DNA of 64,000 bases, from contig CM055895.1 in NCBI GenBank assembly GCA_029582155.1, positions 54,874,464-54,938,463 on the forward strand, read 5' to 3'. This stretch comes from Panopea generosa (taxonomy: Eukaryota; Mollusca; Bivalvia; Adapedonta; Hiatellidae). Below are positions 45,481-58,439 of the stretch, one piece after another (within the stretch, counting starts at the first letter, position 1; each line of letters begins with the position of its first letter). The position numbers were made by a program, and so were the translations under genes. A model generated the notes under the pieces. That model saw nothing but the letters and a program-made list of their open reading frames with translations, was not told where the DNA came from and ran no database searches.

Positions 45481-48400
45481 TGTAAAATAATGTTTAAAAA
45501 GTTTTAATGCCATTTTAAACACATGGCAGAATATATATGTGGCATACATGGTTTTATTATCGAACAAAGACCACAAAATTTATCTGAGTACGGCCACCCT
45601 CCTTCCGGAAATAACTTTCAAACTTGCTGACATAATTGTTTGACCTGGATAAGCTAGAAAGCAGCACTAAACATGAAAACAAAAACTTCATACAAAATAT
45701 AAAAATTTCTTTAACAGAAACTAGTTTAACACCATGTATTGATAACGTTGAATAAGATGCAGATAAAACCCTGCAGCGTATATGCCGTCAAACAAAATAG
45801 ATACTGTTCATATATATGATTAGAGTGTTCGTCTGGTCATCCCCAAATGCAACACCATCCTAAATATATGACATATACAATTTATGTATTTATATTGTTT
45901 GATAAAACAGATTCGGTCCGTGTAAGATTTATATTGCTATAGAACTTACTACAATACTACATGTATGTGATGAAATGATCCAAATGGACAATAACTAACA
46001 CTGTGTGGGGCGCATATCAAGCTTTCATTCATGAGTTTTTTGCTCTCGAACAATATAACAATTACAAAGGTAATACATTTGTGCATTTGTTTTCCGTCGA
46101 TACGTTTTATATTGTTATATAGAAAATATGTTAAGTAGATACCTCGCAAAATTATGTTTCAATAGAAGATACGGCAGTAATGCAATGTCTTTGGATACTC
46201 AATAGTAAATAAAATAATATTAAATATTCGACAACATTTGCTCCGCATCAAAGTAGAATAATAAACGCAAAACAACAGCAGCTTTTTCTCCATCACATTG
46301 TATGTATTCTCTGTACATTATGACTAAAGCTGCGTTACCATTACTTGATAAATCGGTAGATACAACAATGTTTCGTCATTTCCACTGGTTTAAATACGGT
46401 TTCTTTAATACTCGTTCATTATTTTTTACCTATTTATGTTTACCGCTGGGAAATCACGCTGTCAATCGTTTGTATAAGACGCCTTCAGCAACTTACTTAC
46501 AATTGCATCATTTGCAATTCTTGCATCAATTGGATTAGATAATTATTTTTTTTCTCTACTTGAAGTGAAACGTGCATATCGATTTTGAATTACTTTCCAA
46601 TCAAATAACGTATAGAACAATTATTTGTTATCAACTGCATTCACTTACACTTGGTTTAAAACAACAGTCAAAGTGTTTCCTTAGTCGTGGCAATAAATTA
46701 AGATGCTACACAATTTATACGATTGAAGTGTGTTTATGCATTTTTCGTTTAATTCTATAATATTGATAGTTACTGATATATAGAAAGGTAATTCATTATT
46801 ATATGATCTAACATGTACAACACGAAAATTTGAAAAACAAATGTTACATTGTATAGTTTAACAACCCACGCATATAGTAATGAGGCGATATTGTCGAAAC
46901 CACATACGCATGTAGTTTTTATTAACCGTATTGTACAACAATATGCCTTACTATAAAATGATCATCTTGTTGAAAAATAGCTGAAAATGTTGGCAAGAAA
47001 GTTTACTGACATTTCTGACATAGCTTAAAAAATGATTGATACGATATGTAAGTTGTGGAAATATGTTAAAACTGTCTAGATATAGTTTGTATAGTTTTCT
47101 AAAGAGACCGCATATTTACATCAATCTGTTGTTAGTAGGGGTAACTGAAGTAAAGAAATGAAAAAAAGGTTTACTTAACAAGATCACTCTGCCATATGGC
47201 TAGCTAATTTTAACACAATAACTAAATAAATCGACATGAAGGTAGTTAATCAAATAAGTAATAGTGGTTGTAGATTTAAGGTATAAATACTTCTGATTCA
47301 TTTATTGATAACAGCATTTATTAGAAAATAGCAGTCTTACTTTATCTTAAGTTCATGATATTCTCACTGACGTTATCTCGTATAATTTTATGGAAGGATG
47401 TAGCTCAAGACCAGTGTTGTCATGTATTTAGATAATATATATTGTATTTTCACAGACAGTTATGTTTGAATAATTCTTTAAATCATTTTATGGACATATA
47501 ATTGTCGCCAATTTAATGTTTGCTTTGTCAAACATCGGTTTACATGTACAGTGTATGTTATTGGGAAACTTACAGGTGCAGCTCTCAACTCACCACACCA
47601 TATAACAGCTAGTTATCTGCTATTTGTAGAATACCATTTCTCATTTATTTTACAGTACTATTGATATACCTTTTATATTTATTTGATATTATGTGTGTGT
47701 TAATCTGTTCTAAGGTATGGGATACATTTCAACTTTTCAACTGATGGCGTAACGTTTGCTTTTACTCTGAGTGATTGCTGATCCCCATAAATAGGAACTA
47801 TTTACGACAGGACGCTTTAAATGCTTCTATTGGTGTAGACTGTAAAACATTCAATTTACAACTTAAAATGAGATTTTATTGCTTCCCATTAGCAGAATAG
47901 TTCACTTTAAGCGAAATAAAATAAAGCTAAGTCCAAATCGATAATTAACAATGACGTGAAACAATATTTAAAGACATGCACAAATGTATTACCTTTTAAA
48001 TTGTCTAACTTTATCATACACTAATTGGTAACAATAAAAGCATAGTAAAAGATCCTTACATGAAATGCTCTTACGGAAATAGCCGGACAGTTAAAAGGCA
48101 ATAAATCACTGTTGATTTTCAGTCAGACAGGTTGTCGTTGGAACAAAATGCATTCCTATGTACATTAAACTTTTCGGCTCTGTTTTAACAACCATATAAT
48201 ATTTGAAGCATGTTAAAGCAGGTGACCATGGATATTGCGTTTCTGATAACAGAAACACATTTGTTGTCGATTGTAAAAACAACAGTAATGAAATGTTATA
48301 ATTTTGACAGGATATATATGTATATCCTTCGCGTTGCATATTAAATAGAAGATCTTACATCAGTCTTCATTTGATATTGATTATTTTTTTAAACTAGATG

Positions 48401-48615
48401 ACAAATAATAGTGTGCCTATCATTATTAAATTTCTATTAAATTGTTTAGTAATCTTAATGATAAATTAGAACGAACGTGAGATTCTTTATATCTCGTATT
48501 TCAGAAAAAATGTGAAATTGTCATTTACTTTATATGTTAGCTATTTAAAAAAGGAAAAAAAGTCGGCTTACCAAGACGCTGTAAACAACACAATGATCAA
48601 TTAGTTTTCGCAAAT

Positions 48616-48681
48616 CATCAAATGACGTCAACGTCTCAGAATAATTGAGTTTATATACCAAGAATTATTGACGTCATTTAA
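48616..48681. repeat. Hairpin with a CRE octamer in each arm
   Basis: AAATGACGTCAA near 48620 and TTGACGTCATTT near 48668 are exact reverse complements. AATAATT/AATTATT sits inside them. The two perfect TGACGTCA sites are at 48623-48630 and 48669-48676. It may be a small foldback element or a paired regulatory site. Confidence 0.6.
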
Positions 48682-48814
48682 ATATTCGGTCAAGTCGAAA
48701 AGCGGCTCTGCATTTGAACCTGATAGAATTAAGTAAAGTGGACAATATCGAGAGAGCAATTGCTAGTTATTTTTATGTGTCCTTAACCTTGGTAACAGCA
48801 AACGACTCAATGAA

Positions 48815-49545
48815 ATTGGTCCAGTATATTGATCATCTTACCTCAAGTTGTTGTCAAATAGTGGGACACTAGTTGGCGCTTAAATAATTCTCACGAGACC
48901 TTTATCTCATCTAATATGTTAGCTGTCAATTGATAAAGTGATACTGCTTAGCGGAGAATAATTCTTAGTCTCCAGTCTTGTCCAATAAAGTATTTTTGTT
49001 AGTTTGATATTACCAAGGTGTACGAATTGTGCTTATGATGCAGGTTAAAACAGTTACTAATGCCAGAAGACGCAAATCCTGCATATCATATACGGAAATA
49101 ATAGACTGAGTAAGGAAGTTTGACTATATTACTAGTATTATTAGAATTAAACTTACTTATTATTTATCGATTGTGAAATAAGTTTCAACACGTACTCGAT
49201 GCTCAGCTACTGACGGAAATAACAAGACTTTGGTATAGAGATAATACTAAGTACTGAAATATTAAATCAGAATTGGCTTGTAATTTAGTATTGGATGTAT
49301 GAAATGGTGTTTTTGTTATTTATAGTAATGCATTGGCTACTTATTAATCCGAGCGTCACTGATCGATCTGTCAGCCTATACTGATGTATTGGTTTTTTTT
49401 ATAGACAGCAACATTTCTTGCCCAGTGATTGAGAAGGTCAACGGCCTTGTGTTTAGTGTTGAAATTATAATTATAGGTAAATACCTACTAGTCATAGAAT
49501 ACATATTCTTTATAACAAATACAATGTATTGTCAACGTAATCGTA
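48815..49545 (+). repeat. Repeat R, copy 3 (long form)
   Basis: Head GTGGGACACTAGTTGGCGCT and TCTCACGAGACC; end ATTGGCTACTTATTAATC, ATACTGATGTATTGG and TTGAGAAGGTCAACGGCCTT. Parallel to 44850-45480, offset about 4.0-4.1 kb. The frame at 49389-49655 (..VIEKVNGLVFS..) overlaps the conserved end, but the other copy breaks it with a stop, so it is not called as coding. Confidence 0.7.
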
Positions 49546-49796
49546 ACTATTCTAGTCCTATTTTATATCGATGCATTCGTTCATTTTGGAGAGATAATAG
49601 ATCAAATTTAATTTCGTTACAATGTCGAGACATTGACTTTCCGGCCTTGAACTAATCCTAGTTTCAAGGTGCATCGAATGCAAAGATTCCAATTCCAAAT
49701 ATATGTTCTAACAAACAAAAGTAAATTTCAAATCGCATTGATTCGATTGAACACAAAGCTACAGTTACACTATATATTTTAAATAAGCATTTATAA

Positions 49797-49801
<5 letters not shown>

Positions 49802-49851
<50 letters not shown>
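49802..49851. repeat. (GT)n microsatellite
   Basis: About 48 bases of uninterrupted GT inside block copy 1, absent from the matching position in copy 2. The minus frame with a run of His/Thr at 49664-49939 is an artefact. Confidence 0.95.
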
Positions 49852-49852
<1 letters not shown>

Positions 49853-50940
49853 CGGAGTCCTTGTTGTTGAAAAAGAAATTTGACACATATATTTATATCT
49901 AATATGACAGTATTGCCTCATATATATTTCTAAACACAAAAGAGATTATAAAATGACCAAGTATATATATATATCGTTTTACTATTTATAATATTGTATT
50001 TCTAAATTTTAAAATATATTAGATTATATTCTTTGTAAATTTCTATATAAATCTCTGAGCTTTCATCGCAATCGAGCTCAAGCTAATTAGTATAAAATAA
50101 AAAATATATAAATTTAAATCTATAAAAAAACAACAACAATATTTCACAGCTGCGTCATTTTAAATTCCTACAGCTGATATATTCTTCAATGTCCTTCTGG
50201 ATTAAGCTTTTTTAAAATTCCATGTGCACGTTCAAGTGCAATTAATTGCTTTCCACCAGTGACATTTAATCCTATGCAACACAAATAGGTGAAACAAAGA
50301 TATGCCAGAATACGAATAAACATTGCAGGAAACATTATCTTAAGACATGAAGAAAACACTAAGTTTAGTACATGTACATACATTTTTATAACATTAACAC
50401 AAATATATTAGTTAAATATTCTTTGTAGAACAGTCAGTCATGGTAATGATAAATGATTTAATGGCATCACTTGGGCCACAGTCTTTTACAGTCAGAGTAT
50501 CTGTGGAACCTAAATCCTTTTATATTTTGAAGTTGAAAGTTAAAAAAAATAAAAAGATGAAATGCATACGCTTAAGTTGCAAGAACGTTCAATATTCTAA
50601 ACTTATTTCATATTTTCTAAACATTTTACAATGAACGTTCAATGTAAGTCGGAGAGAAAATACAGTATACATCACGCAAACACATTTCTGATATGAATAC
50701 CGGAATAAAAACACAGTCGAACCTTTCAGTGACATGCTATGGAAAAAAAATATGCCAAAATTGAAAATATCGGTTATAAATATGCATGTTATGTCAAAGT
50801 CAATAAAATCACAAAGGAAACATTAATGTAATAATATAACTTTCTCTTTAATATCAGTGCTCAAAAATGCTGAAATAAAAGAAGTCTTTATTGAATTATG
50901 ATGACCATTCAAATAAAATCATAAAATTATATATCATAGT

Positions 50941-53220
50941 GTTTGATAGCTCTCTTATGTTTATGTCCAATTTCAGAATAAAATGTATAAAAAAAATAAG
51001 AAAATGTATAACAAACAAGAGACGTATTATATAAAAAAAATCAACGAGGCCACCGAAGCAGTTTCAACACAATTAGTTTGAGGAGTGATTAAAATAAATA
51101 CAATTGAATTGAAAACATTATGATAATCGACAGCATGTGAAACGATTAGTTGAAAATATGCCGCTGTGTGCTTAAACCAGGTTAACGGGTGCACTTAACG
51201 TTGCTCTGTTCCTTTCATCATATTATAAGTCGAGACAGTGTACAGAAAAGTATCTCTGTCTGTCTCTTACAAATACGCAGTATTTTTTAACACATCAAGT
51301 TGAGGTATCTTAAATAAGTAATGAAATAAATTGGACGTTACACTATACATATTGCATTTACAACACTGAGAAATATAACGGAAACATGAACATTAAATAT
51401 GATCAAACAATCGCATATAAGGCAGTTTGTGATGATGATACATATGAGTTTTTAAGTGTATATAACGGCTTAAATTGAATTAATAATTGGATTATGATGG
51501 AAACGTGTTGATTATACCCGATTTTCATTGAGGACCATTTAAAGCAGAGCGGTCGTTTATTTGAAAAAAGTTGGATATAAATAAAAGGCATATAATTAAA
51601 TGTCAATATATTCATTTAGTAGCAATAAACATATCAAAAATAATGTTTACTGTGATTAATTTGTTCTACGCATCGTATTTGCCAACATAGATCAATTTAA
51701 TTATATCCAAATTAGAAAACATTTTAGTTTAAACATATTACCTATAATCACGAGATATGGGATTTCAATAAAAAATAGTTTAAAATTCATTGATGTTTAT
51801 TCAGCTATAAATACATATATACTGGTTTCATTAAGTATACATACGCAATTACAAATAAAATGTAGATAAATTAGTCAAAGATAAATCTATAGCTATCAGT
51901 CATACCATATAAAATCAATTAAATATTGCAAATTATTAAATATAAAGTATCATGGAATGCAATTTTAATATTATTGATTTGGCAGAACCCAATGTAAACG
52001 GTTAATGATATATCACAATAAAATATTCAAATATTATTCAATTAATGCAACATAATAATAACCTTTGATTACCCGTGAAGCTCGAAGGTTTATTTCCAAT
52101 ATGGTCATTGGTATTATACTTACTGAGAATATACATTACGAAAGGTAAATAAAAAAACAGACAAGTGATATGCTTTTTTAAATACACGTTATAAATAACA
52201 TTACGTGTCAATTTTAATGCATAATTAATGATAATTGGTGAAGAATGAAGTTAGTGAAGTAACAATTCTGTCAAGCTCCCCAATAAATGAAAACTTTTCT
52301 CAAATCAAATATGTTTACCGAGCTTGGTTCAAACCTGAGCAGTGATGATTTAGAGACCACATTACTAGACAGGACACTAAATCAAGTAACCCCATGGATG
52401 CAATAGCCAATACCATCGAGGAAATTTAAATAAAGGTTATTGACCGAACAATGTACGAAATAATTACACATAATTGAAGACTGAAGCAAGACACTTCTCT
52501 CAATATATCCCACCACAACAGTGTACTTAATTAGACAATCCTAAACAAGGTAATTGGCCATTATTGTCTGATGGAACTCAGCAATTACACTCGTGACGTC
52601 ATTAACAAATCAAACCAGCATTACTGCATTGAGATTTTGATCATCTAATCTTTAATTCTATCTCCCGTGAGACATTCGACAAGATGATTATATAATTGCC
52701 CAGTCTATATTTAAAAAAAAATAGGCTGTACTCCTCTGCTCTACTCCTATTCACCGCTGCGGTGTCTCATACTTCAGAACAAATGCCTTAAGTAAAAAAT
52801 AAACCATCTAGAAAACAAAGGCAGAACATTTAAATGAAAACATTGATACAGTTATGTTTTAAAGATATTGTTTTACATCAAAATGAGTTTTAGTAGAACT
52901 TGTGTACATCCGTAAATGATTGCGAAACATGCTAACATTGCAACATAGTTGTCTTCACCGCTGTTGTCACTCTTGTATATGTTAGTATTGTAGTCATATA
53001 ATTGTTTTTATAAAATGTTTGGTCATGCTGTGCTAGTGAGAGTGTCAATTTGGTTCTATACATTCTGCTGCTTAGATATGTTTTTACTTTCAGACAGAGC
53101 CTGAAATCAAGAAGAAACTCAATTGTAAAACATATCAACAAAATTGAATCATAGTTTATGTTGGACCATGAAAAAAATAGAATTGTCTGAGAATGACAAG
53201 TTTAGGAAAATTTTGTAATT
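50941..53220. other. Non-coding spacer between tandem copies 1 and 2
   Basis: No frame with a recognisable domain. It contains an isolated CRE octamer at 52594-52601. I could not align it convincingly with 58.2-61.8 kb. Confidence 0.5.
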
Positions 53221-53540
53221 GGTTTTAACGCCGTATTATCGCATGGCATGTTATATATTGCATACATTGTATTTAGTTTTGTTGGTTGATGAAGAACTCA
53301 AAATTAATCGGAGTAGTAACACCCTCCTTCCGGAAATAACTTGTAAACTTGCTCACATATAGTTTTTAAACCGAGCGGGGCTCTGGACAAACCAGAAAGC
53401 CGCACTGAACATGAAAACAAAGAATATGATATAAATTACTGTCTTCAACAAAAAGTATGTATTTCATAGAGTAGAATAATTTGAAGAGAGAAAAGCTGCA
53501 GAGAATAAGATTTCAAATAAAAATAAATATATATCATATA

Positions 53541-53619
53541 TCGCCCCATTGGTGCAAAATAGTACCAAGTGCATTCTTATTGTATATACACTTGGTACCT
53601 TATTGCACCAATGGGACGA
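53541..53619. mobile_element. 79-bp palindromic foldback element (MITE), copy 2
   Basis: Ends TCGCCCCATTGGTGCAA and TTGCACCAATGGGACGA are exact reverse complements apart from GC/GA at one place. TATA flanks both sides (53537-53540 and 53620-53623). Block copy 3 at about 62058-62080 has the uninterrupted ATCATATATATGATTTGATT, which is the empty site. Same element as 9026-9105. Confidence 0.9.
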
Positions 53620-56309
53620 TATATGATATGATTCTTCGCCTGGTCATCGTCAAATGCAACACCATCTCAAATACCTGACATATACAATATACGCCTTTAT
53701 CCTGTGTAATAATACAGCTTCGGTGTGTGATTTATACGGTCATATAGAATAGAACTACAAGAAAACTTGTCTGCGATGTAATGATCCAAGTGGCCAATAA
53801 ATAACACTGCGTGGGACAAATATCTAGCTTTTATTCAGAAGTGTTTTGTTCTCTAACAATAGAATAATTAATTGGTTTCCTTTAATATATGCCGTATGGT
53901 TATATAGCAAACTCGTTAAGTATATATACCGCATATTTCTGATTTACATGTTTATGTGGTATCATCATTTTCATTATAGGAAACGGTACTTATGACATGT
54001 CGGTGGATACTCAATAGTTAAAACAGGAATAATAATCATATACAATTCATGTGACTTCTAATGTACTCTTTATTTTAGTATTCTGTTAATCAATTTTCCT
54101 AATTCGACAACATTTGCACCGTATCAAAATAGACTGATTCACGTCCAAATAATAGCATCACTTTATCCATCTTTATTACATTGTATGTAGTCTATGTACA
54201 TTATGACTAATGCTTCGTTTCAATAACTTGATAAATTGGTAGAAACAGCAATGCAACTTAATTGTCACTTATTTCAAAACGTCTGCTATTATTCTCGTTC
54301 GTTTTATTTACTTATATATATATTCACCGCTGGGAAATCAATCGTTTGTGTAACCGCCAATAGTTACTTATTTACAATTATAGAATTTACATTTTCTGCT
54401 TTCAATTGAATTTGAATGCTTTTTATTTCACTATTGTGATTGAAATTGCGCAGGTCAGTGGAAAGTGCATGTCAATTATGATTAACATTTCACTCAAGTA
54501 ACGTATAGAGCATTAATTTGTTATCACATTCATTAGCTACACTCAATTTAAATTTTTTACAATAAAAAAACGGGTTCATCGCTTCTGCACGTAGAACAAC
54601 GCTGTTTATATTTTGCAAAAAAAAAAATTCTGACGTTGACATTGTCAACATTTGAACAGATGTTACATGTACTAAATATTAAAACAATATTAAATTGTGT
54701 TGTTATTTCTGTTAATTATAATAATTACTCAGATTGTTACAGTAAATTATATTATCATAATTATAGAAAGTTTGTCTACGATACACATGGGACACACCTC
54801 GTATGTTGGCACACATCTGATATTGAGATAACCTATGCGTTTTTGTTCGTTTAATGTTACCGTTACAAAACATGGCTACGTAAAATGGATTTGATCACAT
54901 CGATAAAAAACTACCAATATTAATTCTTGAACTTCAGATAAATGTCCAAGTTGATCTGTAATGACATGAACCAAGTGTTTACTAATTATTTTCATATTAA
55001 AGCTCAGCATCATATTTTGACTAAACTATGAAACAAATTCAATACAACTAGCAGAATAGCAGAATAATATAGATTTGAAAAACACAGGTTACATTGTATA
55101 TTTAAACAACTCTCGCATATAATACTATAATACGATGTTATAGTTACTATATACGTTCAGTTTTTATTAATCTGCCTTGTACAAAAGCATCATCGTCTCT
55201 TGTTCCTAAATAGCTAGACATGTTTGCAAGAAATTTCCTAACATTTGGAATCAATTTTTAACCTAAAAATAGATTGATACGATATATAAGTGATAATCTA
55301 GATTTCTGCATAGTATTTATATTTACATCCACTTGCTATATTAAATCAATGTGCTGGCAGTGGGGGTAAAATGAAAAATAAAGAAAGTGTCTAAATAACA
55401 AGTTTTTATTGTACTGCTTGAAGGAATGTTTCATACACAGAAAATAGCATTTACTAGATAATAAATGTCAAAAGGAATCTTTGGGAGTACAGTGCGTAGC
55501 CAGGAAATGCACACTTAGTTTTACTTAACTATAACTACACGCCTTCTCCAATAGCCTCAGCTTAAGTAGTTTAATATTTTCAAACCCCATTGAATGATTT
55601 GAATAATTCTCAAGGATCAGAGGTAAGGACAGCACTGAGGTGACTTTTGTTGTGAAAATCAAAACGCAAGTTCAATAATACATTACTTGCATGCAAGGTT
55701 AAAACTGATCATTATCATTGTATATTTGAACTATTCAGGACCCTATATAACATAGCATATTAATAATGCATTATTCTTTCTTCCTGTTTTCTTTGGTCAG
55801 TATTCTGGGTAAACATTTATAGTTTTTTTGTTTGTGTGTCTGGTTTTTAAACATAACTATTTGACGATATTACATATGTTTATTTTCATTATCATTTAAA
55901 CTTGAGCATGCTTAGATTGAAACATCTCATTTAAATGATAAAATAAGCACACTAGAAATAGTTTAAATACTATGTGCGCTATGGGATTTATTCATTCTTT
56001 GAAAATATACCAAAATGTGAAAATATACCAAAACTTCGACAAAACAAACTCTTCAAATAAATCTGAATTTAAAATAGCAGTCTAACTTTATCTTAAGTAC
56101 ATGATATTCTCCCTGACAGTATCTCGTATAGTATTTATGGAAGGATGTAGCTCAAGACCAATGTTATCTTGTATTTAGAAAATATATATTGTATTTCTCA
56201 GACAGTTTCAGAAAATTTCTTTAAATCATTTTATTTGCATATTTTTGTCGCCAATTTTATATTTGCTTCGTCAAACATCTGTTTACATATATGCAATGGG
56301 GAAATTTAC

Positions 56310-56925
56310 AGGAGCTGCTGAAAAAAGCGTTTTTTGTTTTTTTTTGTTGTTGTTGTTTCTTATCAATCACTTAACGGTTTCACCGGAAAGAATTATTAGT
56401 TTTACCCTTCGTCCGCTATACGTCCTTAAAGATTACTCAAACAGTATCCAAGCTAATTTTGTGAAAATTTGCATGTGAATACATGGTAATAAAGAGAAAA
56501 TGGAAGTCATTTGATTTGTTCAGTCGGAAAAAAATATGGGTTGCTATGGCAACAAAATAAGTAAAATTACAGATACAATCTTAATCCTGTGATAACATAA
56601 AAAGTATTTAAGCAACTTTTGTGATACTTTGCACGTGAATAGAGAAAAATATGGACATTATGTAGCTCCTTTGATAATATTTTCAAAGGATAAAAAATGA
56701 GGTTACTATGGCAACAAATATGGTGAAATTACAGATACAACTTGGATCTTTAACACTTACATTGTCTAACCTACATTTGTGAAATTTTGGATATGAAACA
56801 AATCGGTTACATAATTTGATTTTTTACAGTCGAAAAAAATATTGTAAATTATTAAAAAAATGGATCCTGCAATAACTCAGAAAGTATTCACAATATAAAC
56901 CTGCTAGTTAGCTTACCATTTCTCA
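56310..56925. repeat. Insert with internal repeats and X-box-like palindromes
   Basis: Absent from block copy 1 at about 47600. It is made of two to three loosely repeated units of about 160-170 bases sharing AAAGTATT.AAGCAA, TTTGTGA.A.TTTGCA.GTGAA, CAGTCG.AAAAAAATAT and AA.TTACAGATACAA. Each of the first two carries GTTGCTATGGCAAC (56540-56553) or GTTACTATGGCAAC (56702-56715), close to the RFX X-box. Confidence 0.65.
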
Positions 56926-58200
56926 TTTATTTTAAAGTTCTATTCATAGACCTATTACTTTTATTTGATATTTCGCCAGTATATTAATCTGATCTAAGGT
57001 ATGCGATACATTTCTCGCTTAACGGGTCTCAGCTGTTGGCGCAACGTTTGATTCAACCAAGAGTGGCAGCTGATTACCATACATAGGCATTTTTTTACGA
57101 AATGACGTGTACTTTCAAATGCTTCTTTTAGTGTAGAATGTAAGGCATTATATTTGCAACTTGACTGGAGATTGTATTGCTTCCAATTAACAGGTCATTC
57201 AAATTAATCAAAATGAAATTAAATAACTAAATCGAGAATTAACAATGACGTAAAAACCATACGTAAATGCATGCACACAATACTTACCTTTTAATTTTTT
57301 TATGCATTTACTATATTCTAATTTGCAAAAGATAAAGCATAGTAAAAGATCCTTAACAGAAATGTAGTTACGGAAATAGCCAACATTTTAATGGCAATAA
57401 ATAACTAATTATTTTCAATCAGACAGATTGCCGTTGGGGCAACAATATATAATTCTACGTACACTGAACTCTTCAATTCAGTTTTGAAATATTCAACAGT
57501 AATTTATGAGCAGCATGTGAACACCAAAGATTGATTAAAAAGAATGATTGTGACATTATAGCCACATATGTATTTCTAAATGGATAGAGATTACATAATT
57601 GACAGGTATATACATTTCAATATAAATTTCCACAGTCATTATTTTGTTATAATTTTAAATTCAGTTAACAATGTAACATCACTTCTTTTAAAAATAAAGA
57701 TTATATTCTTCTTTACTTTCTATAACAGTAACACTATTTCACCACTCCATCCATTTACAGTTGGCTGATTAATCCTCAATATCCTTCTAGAATAAGCTAT
57801 TATAAAATTCCACCTGAATGTTCAAATGAACACCAGTGAAATTTAACTCTACAAAAAATAAATAGATGACATATGAGTAAGCCAGAATACGAATAAATAT
57901 TGACAGGAAACATTATCTTAAGACATGAAGAAAACTCTGAGTTTATAACATACATTTTTAATACCATAACAAAATATTAAGATCCTTTATGTAGCATTCA
58001 GTAAGGTTCTAACAAAATAATTTAACGGCATCAAATAGACAAATGTCACTTTTCAGTCAAAGTGTTTAAACGGTATCAAAAACATTTTATTTGTTGTTCA
58101 ATACCTACTGCTCAAAATAGTTAACAATCATTTATTTGAAGAATATTTATTATTATTTGATCATTAAATGGTTCAATTAAAATCCCCAAAGAATATCATA

Positions 58201-58439
58201 TTAACATAATTTAACGCATTTTACTATTTGGTCAACATTACTGATTCTTTTTTTTTTGTAATATAATTATATAACCACCTGACAATTATCCACCCGTGTT
58301 TAATTGATGTCAGTAATGCATTTTTATCAAGTCAATGCATTCATTTCTGCTGATAAACTGCCTGCCTGATAAACATAGATTATCACGTCATTGCAAGTAT
58401 AGCAGGCACATGACGTCATTATGTATACTTCATGACGTC
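58201..58439. other. Short spacer with CRE sites
   Basis: AT-rich, ending in ACATGACGTCATTATG and CATGACGTCGTTATG close to the mariner relic end (58408-58445). These repeated words may belong to the element terminus. Confidence 0.4.

Larger units (their letters stand above)
45500..50940 (+). repeat. Tandem 8-kb block, copy 1
   Basis: Starts with a degraded antisense SINE (45500-45670), the same family as 41968-42205. Landmarks also found in copy 2 are CGTCTGGTCATCCCCAAATG (45830), CATTGTATGTA..CTGTACATTATGACTAA (46295), ATAGCAGTCTTACTTTATCT (47330), GGAAGGATGTAGCTCAAGAC (47393), TTTAAATGCTTCTATTGGTG (47816), ACGGAAATAGCC (48073) and AGAATACGAATAAACATTGC (50310). No conserved open frame runs through the block. 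The distance to the copy 2 start is about 7.7 kb. Confidence 0.85.
53221..58200 (+). repeat. Tandem 8-kb block, copy 2
   Basis: Starts with the same antisense SINE relic (53221-53400; 3' end ACGGCGTTAAAACC on the minus strand). It then follows copy 1: CGCCTGGTCATCGTCAAATG (53637), TGTACATTATGACTAA (54195), TAGCAGTCTAACTTTATCTT (56075), GGAAGGATGTAGCTCAAGAC (56138), AAATGCTTCTTTTAGTGTAG (57116), ACGGAAATAGCC (57371) and AGAATACGAATAAATATTGA (57887). It carries two extra inserts relative to copy 1, at about 55470-56060 and 56310-56925, and the foldback element at 53541. Confidence 0.85.

Noticed and set aside
46302-46760. Frames of 62-78 codons within tandem block copy 1
   Set aside because: The corresponding DNA in copies 2 and 3 is conserved in sequence but not in frame.
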